Origin: Deinococcus metalli
GTDB taxonomy: Bacteria; Deinococcota; Deinococci; Deinococcales; Deinococcaceae
Reading direction: 5' to 3'
Assembly: GCF_014201805.1 (NCBI RefSeq)
Contig: NZ_JACHFK010000009.1
Coordinates: 62,001 to 126,000 of the forward strand
DNA length: 64,000 bases
In this document: piece after piece, positions 34,214 through 45,868 of the stretch
Layout of the letters: every line of letters begins with the position of its first letter
How positions within the stretch are numbered: position 1 is the first letter of the stretch
Notes under the pieces: model-generated
The model's database searches: none
What the model was told of the DNA's origin: nothing
The model's input: only the letters and a program-made list of their open reading frames with translations
Made by a program: the position numbers and the translations under genes

Positions 34214-34657
34214 CTACGGCGCGCCGCTGACCAGCAGGGCCACAAACGCCCCCAGACCGAGCACGGTGCGCAGGGGATGCAGCGCATACCAGCGCTCCCG
34301 CACCTGCTGTGCCTCCGGTGGGGGATTCAGGGCGTCGAACTTCTGTAGCCACCCGTTGAGCGGCACCATCACACGGACGGTCAGCATGATGTCGAGCGCC
34401 ACCAGGGCAAAGGCCACCCACGACAGAAGCCGGGCGCTGCCCGACATGCCAAACAACCCACACACGATGCACAGGGCCATCAGGGTCAGCAGCAGCGGAG
34501 GCATCACCCGCCTGTACAGCTGATCGCGGGGCTGGTGAAATTGCAGATACCCGCCCAGACCGACAGTCTTCATGTGGATGCTCTCAAGCACACCCGTCAT
34601 CAGCAGTCCGGCGTTCAGTCCGGCGAGAAACGTGGCCAGCCCAAGAATCAGCCGCAT
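34214..34657 (-). CDS. DUF1772-family membrane protein
   Basis: 147 residues with about four membrane helices. The pattern fits DUF1772 (anthrone-oxygenase-like): LATFLAGLNAGLLMTGVLES, FHQPRDQLYRRVMPPLLL, MLTVRVMVPLNGWL and a final WYALHPLRTVLGLGAFVAL. I start at ATG 34657 with GGAGG 7 nt upstream rather than at 34672. The DNA here looks less GC-biased than neighbouring genes, which hints at later acquisition. Function unknown. Confidence 0.72.
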   Translation of the reverse strand: MRLILGLATFLAGLNAGLLMTGVLESIHMKTVGLGGYLQFHQPRDQLYRRVMPPLLLTLMALCIVCGLFGMSGSARLLSWVAFALVALDIMLTVRVMVPLNGWLQKFDALNPPPEAQQVRERWYALHPLRTVLGLGAFVALLVSGAP

Positions 34658-34799
34658 GACAGTGCCTCCCATTCTCTTCTACATCACGGCCGTCGTCCCT
34701 TGAGCGGCACTTCGACGATCTGACGCCACGGGGCCGTGGCCGAAGCCCACTCTCCAACACCACGACCAACGGCGTTCGAGATGACTCCCGACAGCGGCG

Positions 34800-36434
<1,635 letters not shown>

Positions 36435-36565
36435 ATGGGCAGTGTAATGAACCCCCGCCCCCGGTCACCCTGATCAGCAAGACAGCGTCAAGGGCCGGGC
36501 GTCCCCGCCCCCGGAGGGTGAACGGCCTCCCGGACAGCGCGGCGCGCGCCTGCTAGCCTGGAGGC

Positions 36566-36676
36566 ATGCGGGAGTTCCTGAACGACTGGTGGCGGCTGAT
36601 CAAACTGATCGCCGGGTCCCTCGCCATTCCCGTGATCCTGTGGGCGCTGCTCGTGTGGGCCGGCGTACTGAAGTAG
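36566..36676 (+). CDS. Single-helix membrane microprotein, 36 residues
   Basis: A short [23 protein letters not shown], followed by a hydrophobic run ending WAGVLK; about residues 12-34 form one transmembrane helix. The ATG is 6 nt after TAGCCT (36554-36559) and also has GGAGG immediately upstream. The next gene starts 2 nt after its stop, so the two are co-transcribed and probably coupled. No family recognised. Confidence 0.55.
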   Translation: MREFLNDWWRLIKLIAGSLAIPVILWALLVWAGVLK

Positions 36677-36678
36677 GC

Positions 36679-37221
36679 GTGCGGCGGCCGCGCGGGGTGG
36701 GGCACCGCGTCCTGCTTGTGGCGGCCCTGCTGGCAGGCCACGCGGGCGGGCACGGCGAGAACGTGCCGCCGGAATTGGGCGGCGTGACGCTGTGCGTGGC
36801 GTCCGGCGGCGTGCAGGTCACGCTGGAGGCCCTGACGGACGCGCGGCAGCAGGGCGCGCTCGCCGGGCTGGCGGAGGACCTCCGGCAGGAGATGACCGCC
36901 CGGCTGGAGCGGCAGGGTGTGCGCGTGGCCCGACCGCGGTGGTGCTGGGGCCGGGACGGCATCCTGACGGTGGCGGTGAACGTCCGGTACCTGAACCCCG
37001 CGACATACCGGGGCTTCGGTGATCCCGCGTATTCGTACGGCGTCCAGCTGGCGGTGCAGCGGCGCTGGCAGCGGTCGCCGCCGCGCTTCGACGCCGGATA
37101 CACGGACATCCACTCCGAGTCCCGCAGTGGCCGGCCGGTGCGGGGCGTGGTGGCCGCGCGGGCGGCAGAACTGACCGACGACCTGGCGCAGGCGTGGGTC
37201 AAGGCGAACCCCCGGCGCTGA
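36679..37221 (+). CDS. Secreted hypothetical protein, 180 residues
   Basis: The N-terminus is Arg-rich followed by [18 protein letters not shown], a signal peptide. The mature domain is mixed alpha/beta with two cysteines ([10 protein letters not shown] and [10 protein letters not shown]) and a helical [14 protein letters not shown] segment. I start at GTG 36679, two bases after the microprotein stop; the longer open frame is shadow. A G/C hairpin covers its stop codon. Family not recognised. Confidence 0.6.
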   Translation: MRRPRGVGHRVLLVAALLAGHAGGHGENVPPELGGVTLCVASGGVQVTLEALTDARQQGALAGLAEDLRQEMTARLERQGVRVARPRWCWGRDGILTVAVNVRYLNPATYRGFGDPAYSYGVQLAVQRRWQRSPPRFDAGYTDIHSESRSGRPVRGVVAARAAELTDDLAQAWVKANPRR

Positions 37222-37230
37222 GGCCGGGGG
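37209..37230. terminator. Hairpin at the end of the secreted-protein gene
   Basis: CCCCCGGC (37209-37216) pairs with GCCGGGGG (37223-37230), with the stop codon in the loop. There is no T-run. The position between convergent genes suggests a role in termination. Confidence 0.4.
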
Positions 37231-37251
37231 CACGGGCAGCGCGGCGTGCGG

Positions 37252-38238
<987 letters not shown>

Positions 38239-38439
38239 GGTCCAAGCGTAGCACCGGGCACCTTTCCCGAAGGTCAGCAGAGCACACTTTACTTTCTAAA
38301 GCATTAGGGCACCCGGCGAGGGCGATGTGCACTGCCTGTGTGCCGCTTCCACCACGTCCCACACGCCCGCGAGACCTATTCACCCGGATTGGTCCACGGC
38401 TCCAGCCCCAGCGTTCCCGACCCGCCAGAGATCCCCGGC

Positions 38440-38473
38440 TTGCCCTGTTATTGAGAATGAATTATCATTTTCA
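38440..38473 (+). promoter_or_regulatory. Zur/Fur-like box over the COG0523 promoter
   Basis: TTGCCC (-35, 38440-38445) and TATCAT (-10, 38463-38468) have 17-bp spacing. A 22-bp AT-rich dyad, TGAGAATGAA...TCATTTTCA (38452-38473), overlays the -10 box; it resembles the Fur-family GATAATGATAATCATTATC pattern, with the core AATGA...TCATT exact. The genes it controls (COG0523 GTPase, L28) point to zinc and Zur. Confidence 0.7.
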
Positions 38474-38477
38474 GACG

Positions 38478-39551
38478 ATGACCGTTCCCTCTTCCCCGCC
38501 ATCCGTCCCCATCACCGTGCTGTGCGGTTTTCTCGGTGCCGGCAAAACCACGCTCCTCAACCACCTGCTGCGTCACTCAGGCGGCCGCCGGACGGCCGTG
38601 ATCGTCAACGAGTTCGGGGCCGTCAACATCGACGCCACGTTGATCGTCAAGACCGACGAACACACCATCGAACTCTCGGACGGCTGTATCTGCTGCACCC
38701 TGCGCGGCGACCTGCTGCACGCCGTGGACGACCTGCTGGCCACCCGCGAACTCGACGCCATCCTGATCGAGAGCACCGGGATCGGCGAGCCGCTGCCCAT
38801 CGCGCAGAGCTTCTGTCTGACCCCTGAAGAGCTGGACCTGACCCCGGCACCGGGCGCGCCCGCCCTTCCAGACCTGACCGGGCGGGTGCATGTGGACGCC
38901 ATGATCACCGTGGTCGACAGTGCCCAGTTCTTCGAGCTGTGGAATCGCCAGGACAGCATTCCCGACGACGACCTGGGCCGGGGGTTCGGGGAACTGCTGG
39001 CCGAGCAGCTGGAGTTCGCCGATATCGTGGTGCTGAACAAGACCGATCGGGCCACCCCCGGCGATGTGCAGCGCCTGCGGGATCTGGTCGCAATCACCAA
39101 CCCCAGGGCACGTGTGCTGGACGCCGTCAGGGGCGAGCTGCCCACCGAGCAGCTGCTGGACGTGCAGCTCTTCGACCAGGCCGCCAGCATGCAACTGGAC
39201 GCCTGGATGGACGAACTGGCCAGGGAGCACACCCCGGAGTCCGAGAGCTACGGTCTGGGCACCTTCGTGTACCGCAGTGAACGGCCCTTCGATCCGGAGC
39301 GGTTCCAGCGCGCCCTGACCCAGGGCCTGCCGCACAGCGTCATCCGCAGCAAGGGCTGGGTCAACCTGGGCGACGGCCTGGCCACCCTGTGGAACCACAC
39401 CGGCCGGCAACTGGCCCTGGAACAGGCGGGGACGTGGCACGACCCGGCCCAGGCGTTCAGTGAAATCGTGTTCATCGGACAGCAGCTCGATCCGGTGGCC
39501 CTGCAGCAGTTGATGGACAGTGCCGTTTCTGCTCAGGACGGTGCCAGATGA
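38478..39551 (+). CDS. COG0523 (CobW/ZigA-type) GTPase, putative zinc chaperone
   Basis: A 357-residue G3E GTPase. Walker [12 protein letters not shown], the metal-binding [11 protein letters not shown] (CxCC), ESTGIGEP, the base-specificity NKTD and the C-terminal CobW_C domain ([12 protein letters not shown]) are present. Such proteins deliver zinc to target enzymes under zinc limitation. The frame is open to 38325, but the promoter places the start at ATG 38478. The stop overlaps the L28 start in ATGA. The Zur/Fur-like box upstream supports zinc control. Confidence 0.88.
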   Translation: MTVPSSPPSVPITVLCGFLGAGKTTLLNHLLRHSGGRRTAVIVNEFGAVNIDATLIVKTDEHTIELSDGCICCTLRGDLLHAVDDLLATRELDAILIESTGIGEPLPIAQSFCLTPEELDLTPAPGAPALPDLTGRVHVDAMITVVDSAQFFELWNRQDSIPDDDLGRGFGELLAEQLEFADIVVLNKTDRATPGDVQRLRDLVAITNPRARVLDAVRGELPTEQLLDVQLFDQAASMQLDAWMDELAREHTPESESYGLGTFVYRSERPFDPERFQRALTQGLPHSVIRSKGWVNLGDGLATLWNHTGRQLALEQAGTWHDPAQAFSEIVFIGQQLDPVALQQLMDSAVSAQDGAR

Positions 39552-39793
39552 GCCGGACGTGCCACCTCACGGGAAAGCGGGGCCTGGTGGTGAACCGTGT
39601 CACGCGTCGCGGCAAGGCCCGCGCCGACGGAGGGGTGGGACGCAAGGTCACGGGGATCAGTGCCCGCAGACAGCAGCCCAACCTCCAGAAAAAGACCATC
39701 CGCGAACACGGACAGCTCCGGCGCGTGTGGCTCAGCACGAACGCGCTGCGGACACTGGCCCGCGGAGGCTTTCCGGGCGTGGACCTGATCTAG
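39548..39793 (+). CDS. rpmB: Ribosomal protein L28
   Basis: An 81-residue large-subunit protein. [15 protein letters not shown], then [14 protein letters not shown], then [10 protein letters not shown] match bacterial L28. Only one cysteine is present, so this is the zinc-independent form that lacks the CxxC pairs of the zinc-ribbon type. It overlaps the COG0523 stop by 4 nt. Co-transcription with a zinc chaperone under a Zur-like box fits the known practice of switching to zinc-free ribosomal proteins. I cannot tell whether a second L28 exists outside the window. Confidence 0.9.
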   Translation: MSRTCHLTGKRGLVVNRVTRRGKARADGGVGRKVTGISARRQQPNLQKKTIREHGQLRRVWLSTNALRTLARGGFPGVDLI

Positions 39794-39853
39794 GGCCGTG
39801 ACCGACAGCGTTGCCCCGTCCGCATGACGTCCGCAGAGCAGTGAGGAGGACAG

Positions 39854-39879
39854 CGTCACACAGATCATCCGTCACACAG
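39854..39879 (+). promoter_or_regulatory. Direct repeat upstream of the metal-binding protein gene
   Basis: CGTCACACAG occurs twice (39854-39863 and 39870-39879), 16 bp apart, in the 174-bp gap before the gene at 39968. It could be a tandem operator. No convincing promoter or Zur box is otherwise visible here. Confidence 0.3.
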
Positions 39880-39967
39880 CTGACGTCTGATGCTGGTCTC
39901 CACACGAACGCTCTGGCGCCCGGAGCGCTCCCACACAGCGCCGCTTTGCCCCCCACGGAGTTCAGCC

Positions 39968-40852
39968 ATGAAAACCACCTACCTGCTCAGCACCATGATC
40001 CTTGCCGGCGCGGCCGCCGGACACGCCGCGCCCCTGCCCGTCACCGCCACCACCTCGATCCTCGCGGACTTCGTGAAGAACGTCGGCGGCGCGCGCGTGA
40101 GCGTCACGACCATCGTGCCCGCGGGGGGCGACGCGCACACCTTCCAGCCGACCACCAGCGTGATCCGCGGGCTGGCCGGCAGCCGGCTGCTGTTCCTGAA
40201 CGGCGCGAACCTCGAACCGTGGCTACCCACCGTCCAGGCCGCGAATCCCGGCGTCAAGGCCATCACGCTCACCGCCGGCCTGCCCCTGCGCCCTGCGCCC
40301 GGCGAGACCGGCAGCGGCGGCCCCCGCGATCCGCACGCATGGTGGGACGCCACCCTTGCCGCCCGCTATGTGCGCGCCATCCAGCAGGCCCTGAGCGCCG
40401 CCGACCCGGCCGGGAAGGCCACGTACGCGCAGAACGCCGACGCGTACGTGAAGCAGCTCGCGGCCACCGACGCGTGGGCGAAGACGCAGTTCGCCACGCT
40501 GAAACCGGCCCAGAAAAAGATCGTCACGAACCACGACGCCCTGGCGTACTTCGCCGCGCACTACGGCCTGACCCTGGAGGGCACGGTGCTGCCCGGCCTG
40601 AGCACCGAACGCGAACCCAGCGCCCGCGAACTCGCCGCGCTGATCGCCACCGTCCGGAACAGCGGGGCGAAGGTGATCTTCACCGAGAACACCGTGAACG
40701 ACCGCCTGGCGCGCACCCTGGCTGCCGAGACCGGCGCGAAGGTCGCTCCGCCCCTCTACACCGACGCGCTGGGACCGCAGGGCAGCGCCGGCGACACCTT
40801 CGTGAAGGCGCTGCGGGCCAACGTGCAGATCATGGTCCGGGCGCTGAAGTGA
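39968..40852 (+). CDS. Zinc/manganese ABC transporter substrate-binding protein
   Basis: A 294-residue cluster A-I metal-binding protein. It has a signal peptide ([20 protein letters not shown]). Metal ligands fit [19 protein letters not shown] and [10 protein letters not shown] histidines plus the late FTENTVND acidic residue. There is no long His-rich loop of the ZnuA kind and no lipobox Cys. ATG 39968 has a GGAG site; the frame upstream is shadow. The matching ATPase and permease lie 0.9 kb downstream, interrupted by a GNAT gene on the other strand. Zinc versus manganese cannot be settled; I recall that an L28-adjacent homologue in D. radiodurans was linked to manganese uptake. Confidence 0.85.
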   Translation: MKTTYLLSTMILAGAAAGHAAPLPVTATTSILADFVKNVGGARVSVTTIVPAGGDAHTFQPTTSVIRGLAGSRLLFLNGANLEPWLPTVQAANPGVKAITLTAGLPLRPAPGETGSGGPRDPHAWWDATLAARYVRAIQQALSAADPAGKATYAQNADAYVKQLAATDAWAKTQFATLKPAQKKIVTNHDALAYFAAHYGLTLEGTVLPGLSTEREPSARELAALIATVRNSGAKVIFTENTVNDRLARTLAAETGAKVAPPLYTDALGPQGSAGDTFVKALRANVQIMVRALK

Positions 40853-40872
40853 CGTGCCGGGCCGCCCGGACC

Positions 40873-41673
40873 TCAGCGCTGCCACACGTAGGGCGTGGTG
40901 GTCGTGACGGGGCGCAGGCCGCCACGTTCCAGAATGGGACGCGACATCGCCGTGCAGTCGCTGTGCAAGAAGCGCACGCCGCGCGCCACCGCCGAGGCGG
41001 CGCGGGCGGCCGTCAGCGCCCGGTACAGGCCGTGTCCGCGCCACTCCGGCCGCGTGCCGCCGCCCCACAGGCCCGCGAAGTCGCTGCCCGGCACATATTC
41101 CAGCCGGCCCGCGCTGACCATCTCGCCGCCCGCCTCGGCCACCCACAGTTCGATCAGCTCCGGGGACCTGGCCATACGGCGCAGCAGGCCCTGCGCGCCG
41201 AAGGCATGGCCGAAGACGCTGCCCAGCATGGCCGACATCCGCTCCACGTCCGCGCGGGGGTCCGGCTGGTCGTCGATGCGGCGCACGGTCACGCCGTCCG
41301 GCAGCGACACCGGCCCGGCCAGCGCCGCCGCCTCGCCCAGCATCACGGTCTCGACCTCGCCGGGCACCAGGCCGTGCGCGGTCAGGCGCTGCGGCAGGTC
41401 GGCGGGCGCGTCGTGGCCGCGCGTCTTCCACTCGAAGGACGTGATCTGCGGATTGGCGGCGTAGTGCTGGACCGTCTGCGCGATCAGGTCGTCCAGGGCT
41501 GCGCCCGTCAGCCCTCCCAGGTCGCGGTAGGTCACGTGGCCCCGGTCGCCGAACACGCCCCGGTACAGCGGGCCGGCGCGGTCAAAGGTGTCGGCCGACG
41601 CCAGCTCGGACGCCTCTCGGAGCTGCGCGTCGTAGGCGGCCAGCAGGTCATGGTCGGGCAGGAACTTGGTCAT
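40873..41673 (-). CDS. GNAT-family N-acetyltransferase
   Basis: A 266-residue protein with a C-terminal GNAT domain (from about residue 130): [20 protein letters not shown], then the acetyl-CoA loop [17 protein letters not shown] and [14 protein letters not shown]. The N-terminal half is a poorly conserved extension seen in some GNAT regulators of amino-acid or antibiotic acetylation. The ATG is 6 nt after TACCCT (41680-41685), which overlaps the divergent ATPase -10 box. Substrate unknown. Confidence 0.82.
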   Translation of the reverse strand: MTKFLPDHDLLAAYDAQLREASELASADTFDRAGPLYRGVFGDRGHVTYRDLGGLTGAALDDLIAQTVQHYAANPQITSFEWKTRGHDAPADLPQRLTAHGLVPGEVETVMLGEAAALAGPVSLPDGVTVRRIDDQPDPRADVERMSAMLGSVFGHAFGAQGLLRRMARSPELIELWVAEAGGEMVSAGRLEYVPGSDFAGLWGGGTRPEWRGHGLYRALTAARAASAVARGVRFLHSDCTAMSRPILERGGLRPVTTTTPYVWQR

Positions 41674-41679
41674 GCCCGC

Positions 41680-41689
41680 AGGGTACGCT
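41680..41689. promoter_or_regulatory. Overlapping divergent -10 boxes, GNAT gene and metal ATPase
   Basis: Minus-strand TACCCT (41685-41680) serves the GNAT gene, and plus-strand TACGCT (41684-41689) serves the metal-transporter ATPase. They share two bases, so the promoters should compete. Confidence 0.5.
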
Positions 41690-41708
41690 GGGCGCGGAGG
41701 AGCTGCGA

Positions 41709-42431
41709 ATGCTGGGCGTGAATCACCTGACCGTCACCTATGGAACGCAGGTCGCGCTGGAAGACGCCACCGTGCGCTTCGAGGCGGGGCAGTTCAGTGC
41801 GATCATCGGCCCGAACGGCGCGGGCAAGAGCACGCTGCTGAGAACCCTGGTGGGCCTGCTGCCGGATCACGCGGGCGCGGTGCAGTTCGACCCCGGCCAC
41901 ACGGCCCGCGAGTGCATCAGTTACGTGCCGCAGCAGCAGACGCTCGACTGGGCGTTTCCCGTGACGGTGTGGGACGTCGCCATGATGGGCCGCACCGGCC
42001 GCCTGGGGTGGCTGCGCTTCCCGGGGCGCAAGGACCGCGAGATCGTCGAGGACGCTCTGCGGGAGACCGGCGTGGCCGATCTGCGCCACCGTCACATCGG
42101 CGCGCTGTCCGGCGGGCAGCGCCAGCGCGTGCTGCTCGCGCGGATGCTCGCTCGGCGCGGGCACCTGCTGCTGCTCGACGAACCGCTGACCGGCGTGGAC
42201 GCCGCCACCCAGGAGAGCCTGATGGCCCTGCTGCGCGCCGAGGCCGACCGGGGCCGCGCGGTCGTGATGGTCACGCACGACCTCGAACAGGCGCGGCGCT
42301 GGTGCGACCACCTCGTGCTGATCAACCGCCGGGTCATCGCCAGCGGCACGCCCGAAGAGGTCTACACGCCGCACAACATCGAGCTGACGTTCAGTTCGAG
42401 CCACCTGGGGCACATGCATGCGGAGGCGTAA
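41709..42431 (+). CDS. Zinc/manganese ABC transporter ATP-binding protein
   Basis: A 240-residue ABC ATPase. Walker [13 protein letters not shown]-loop [10 protein letters not shown], signature [14 protein letters not shown], Walker [13 protein letters not shown] and the H-switch VTHD are intact. The [16 protein letters not shown] segment after the Q-loop is typical of Mn/Zn/Fe cluster A-I importers. A GGAGGAG site precedes the ATG. The permease gene follows. Confidence 0.92.
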   Translation: MLGVNHLTVTYGTQVALEDATVRFEAGQFSAIIGPNGAGKSTLLRTLVGLLPDHAGAVQFDPGHTARECISYVPQQQTLDWAFPVTVWDVAMMGRTGRLGWLRFPGRKDREIVEDALRETGVADLRHRHIGALSGGQRQRVLLARMLARRGHLLLLDEPLTGVDAATQESLMALLRAEADRGRAVVMVTHDLEQARRWCDHLVLINRRVIASGTPEEVYTPHNIELTFSSSHLGHMHAEA

Positions 42432-42497
42432 GGCACAGAGCACTCACGCCGCACAGCGCCCACCATCCATCCGCTCTCCTCTATCCTCGGAACTCGC

Positions 42498-43306
<809 letters not shown>

Positions 43307-43310
<4 letters not shown>

Positions 43311-44212
43311 GGCCTGCGGGCGACGGAACCGGGCGGTTCCAGCGTGCCGCTGGCCTGAACCGGGCTGACCAGCGCCCCGAACGGAACGGCGAACACTGCC
43401 GGCCACTCCTTCCCCACGCGGCCCAGGAGGATGCCCGCCAGCTCCTGGCCCCAGGCCCACGTATGGGCGTAGGCGCGTTCCAGCGCATGCGGGTCCAGCG
43501 CCGCGGTGCACGCCCGCAACCGCGCGTACGCCTCGTCCGAGAGGTCCGTCTCGGCCCCCTTGCTGGGGGTGGGCCAGTGAAGGGTGGTGCCCTCCACCAG
43601 GCGGGCCAGCTGAAGCAGGTGGACATGCAGGATGCCGAGGGTATTCAGGGCGCGGGCGTCCTCGCCCCGGCGCAGGACATGCGCGCCCTGCACGCTCCAG
43701 TTGATGAACCCGCCGATCACCTCCAGCATTTCTGGCGGCCCGCCGTGGCGTGGGGGATGACCGTGGAGGTACTGAAGATGGCGGCGCAGTTCGCCCGTCC
43801 GGTCGACGAGCAGCATCGACTCGGGCGGTGGAAAGGGGCCGTTGGGCGCCCAGGAACGCACCGTGTTCAGTTCGCTCGCGGGAGCGAAATGGAACTCGCC
43901 CCGGCGGTAGCCCTCGAAGATCGCCACCGTCAGGTGATTCGGGAGGTCCGTGAGGACCGCGAGGGGCGCCGCCACCGCCTCGACCCACCGGACACGGTCC
44001 ACCTGGGCCAGGGCGTCGTCGCGCACGAACAGCCAGAACTCGATGTCGCTGAACTCGTCGCCCTCGCCCTTCGTGAACGAGCCGTAGGTGAGGGCAGCCA
44101 CCACGCGCTCGTCGGCCCGGGCGAGGAGGCGAACCCGTTCAATCCACACGTGCTGGACGAGGAAGGCCACAGGCAGCAGCTTACCCGGCGGCAGCGTGTG
44201 GGCAGCGGTCAC
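43307..44212 (-). CDS. Lincosamide nucleotidyltransferase-like protein
   Basis: A 301-residue nucleotidyltransferase. The active-site motif [20 protein letters not shown] (GS...DxE) lies near residues 43-62, and [19 protein letters not shown] and [16 protein letters not shown] follow the Lnu(B/F)-type pattern. Those enzymes adenylylate lincomycin and clindamycin. Whether this chromosomal member gives resistance is unknown. It starts 15 nt after the gntK stop and probably shares its transcript. Confidence 0.65.
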
Positions 44213-44227
44213 GCGGTCCGTCGCGTC

Positions 44228-44725
44228 CTAGGCCAGCTCCAGCGCCCGCACGACCTGTTCGACCTCCTGCTCCACCGGCCGGGCGATGTCCACCATCACG
44301 GCGTCGGTGGGCGGCTCCAGCGCCGCGAACTGACTGTCCAGCAGGCTGGGCGGCATGAAGTGCTGGCGCGCCCGCATGCGCGCCTCGATCAGCTCGCGCG
44401 GGCCGTGCACATGCACGAAGCGCACCCCGCCCAGGTCGCCGGTCAGGGTCTGCCGGTAGCGGTCCTTCAGGGCCGAGCACGCCAGCACCAGCGGCGAGCC
44501 CTCCCGCGCGTGCCGCGCGATCACGGCGTGCAGGGCCGCCAGCCACGGCGCGCGGTCGGCGTCGGTGAGGGGCTCACCGCGCGCCATCTTCTCCACGTTC
44601 GCCGGCGGGTGGAAGTCGTCGGCGTCCGCGAAGGCCCAGCCGAGCCGCGCGGCCAGGGCGCGGCCCAGCGTGGTCTTGCCGCTGCCCGAGACGCCCATGA
44701 CGATGACCGCAGTGGTGGGGTGCAT
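44228..44725 (-). CDS. gntK: Gluconokinase
   Basis: A 165-residue P-loop kinase that makes 6-phosphogluconate. Walker A VMGVSGSGKTTLG, the substrate loop DADDFHPPANVEKMARG, PLTDADRAPWL, CSALKDRYR and the C-terminal lid MRARQHFMPPSLLDSQ are intact. The ATG lies 8 nt after TATGCT (44734-44739). No gluconate permease or gnt repressor is adjacent. Confidence 0.93.
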   Translation of the reverse strand: MHPTTAVIVMGVSGSGKTTLGRALAARLGWAFADADDFHPPANVEKMARGEPLTDADRAPWLAALHAVIARHAREGSPLVLACSALKDRYRQTLTGDLGGVRFVHVHGPRELIEARMRARQHFMPPSLLDSQFAALEPPTDAVMVDIARPVEQEVEQVVRALELA

Positions 44726-44746
44726 GTCACCGGAGCATAGCGGCCG

Positions 44747-45652
44747 TCACGCCCCAAACCACCCGGAGCCGGCAGCGATCTCCCGCCACGGAAGGTATGT
44801 GGCCTGCTCGACGGTCCGCCCGCTGCGGCGCAGGAAGTCCCGCACGACGTGGTAGCCCAGCGCGTAGCCGGCGTAGGGCGGCACGCCCAGGTCGCGGTGC
44901 CCGCCGTACTCCCGCATGACCGAATCCCCGAAGATGTACCCGCGCACCGTGGTGAAGTCCCGGTCGTCCAGTACCGCGCCGTAGCGGGGAGCCAGAGCGC
45001 GCAGGTCAGCCTCGCGCAGGGTGGTCGTCCACGAGCCGAGGCTGGCCTCGCCGTGCAGCTCGGCAGCGAAGACCTCGGCTAGGCCCTCGGCGACGAGGTA
45101 CGCACCCAGGGTCATGGAAACTGTCCAGTCCGGCTGGGCAAAGCGCACGGCGTGGTGGAACTCGTGCGCGGCGATGGCGGGCAGCTTCGTGTGGTTCCAC
45201 GTTCCGTCCGGTAAGCGCTGCGGCCACAGCGACAGCAGCACCCAGCCGGGCACGTTCGCCGCGCCGGTCACGCCGTCCGCGCCGAGGCCGCCGGGTTCCG
45301 CGAGGGTCACGGCGACGTGCAGGGGCGGCAGGTGGACGCCGTGCTCGGCAGGCCGCAGCGTGTCTCCGGCGTGCCGGACGGCGGCGAGGCAGGCCGCGAC
45401 CACCCCGGCGGCCTCCACCTGCGCCGCGGCCTCCAGTCCCCGCGCGGCGCCGTGCTCGGGCCGGTACAGCTTCATCACGCGGGCGGCGGTCATGGCGGGG
45501 TCGCCGGTGGGCGGGGCGGACCGCAGCAGGCCCTCCCACACGGGCCGCAGCGGTTCGAGGACACGCTGACGGTACAGGGCGTCCTGCTGGGGCTCCGGGG
45601 CGGTCAGGACGGCGCGCAGGGCGTCCAGGGTGTTCACAGGACTGGTGGTCAT
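44747..45652 (-). CDS. DUF2268-type putative zinc protease
   Basis: A 301-residue protein with a zinc-peptidase-like site AAHEFHHAVRF (HExxH) near residue 165 and a downstream glutamate in LVAEGLAEVFAAEL, as in DUF2268. There is no signal peptide, so it is probably cytosolic. The start has a weak CAGGGT -10-like element 6 nt upstream. It is divergent from the ABC-F leader. Substrate unknown. Confidence 0.75.
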   Translation of the reverse strand: MTTSPVNTLDALRAVLTAPEPQQDALYRQRVLEPLRPVWEGLLRSAPPTGDPAMTAARVMKLYRPEHGAARGLEAAAQVEAAGVVAACLAAVRHAGDTLRPAEHGVHLPPLHVAVTLAEPGGLGADGVTGAANVPGWVLLSLWPQRLPDGTWNHTKLPAIAAHEFHHAVRFAQPDWTVSMTLGAYLVAEGLAEVFAAELHGEASLGSWTTTLREADLRALAPRYGAVLDDRDFTTVRGYIFGDSVMREYGGHRDLGVPPYAGYALGYHVVRDFLRRSGRTVEQATYLPWREIAAGSGWFGA

Positions 45653-45723
45653 GGCCCCACCCTGCGGCCTGACGCCGCGTGAGGCTCAAGTGCGCCGATT
45701 GGCCTAGCGCGCGTATCCGGCCG

Positions 45724-45868
45724 TATGCTGCGCGCAGCCCCAGGTTTCCTGGTGTTCCCCTGCCGTCCACTCAGAGGAGTCCGAAGTCTTGCGTCTGTAA
45801 GCCCTGCATCCACGGTCTGACGTTGCCGCCCGCTCTACGCGGGCTGGCCTGATCTGCAGGGAGTACAT
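45724..45868 (+). promoter_or_regulatory. ABC-F leader: promoter and predicted translational attenuator
   Basis: TATGCT (45724-45729) starts a leader of about 133 nt. Elements in order: a small CCAGG-TTT-CCTGG hairpin (45740-45752); a ribosome-binding site GAGGAG (45774-45779) with a TTG-CGT-CTG-TAA minigene (45789-45800); CCCTGCA (45802-45808), perfectly complementary to TGCAGGG (45855-45861), which is the ABC-F ribosome-binding site; and an enclosed GCCCGC/GCGGGC hairpin (45828-45844). A ribosome held on the minigene would cover CCCTGCA and free the ABC-F site, as in erm-type attenuation. Confidence 0.6.
45789..45800 (+). CDS. Minimal leader ORF encoding Met-Arg-Leu
   Basis: TTG CGT CTG TAA, preceded by GAGGAG with 9-nt spacing, the only well-placed ribosome-binding site in the leader. 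Met-Arg-Leu is the short nascent chain on which macrolide-bound ribosomes are known to arrest in the ErmD leader. Its stop ends one base before the strand that sequesters the ABC-F ribosome-binding site. Translation of so short an ORF is a prediction. Confidence 0.45.
   Translation: MRL

Noticed and set aside
32704..34230. 508-residue plus-strand frame opposite murJ
   Set aside because: Gln/His/Arg-rich antisense shadow; murJ on the minus strand has clear helices and family motifs.
45725..45820. 31-codon ATG ORF in the ABC-F leader as the regulatory peptide
   Set aside because: Its ATG lies inside the TATGCT -10 box, so the transcript should start downstream of it; the MRL minigene has the better ribosome-binding site and position.
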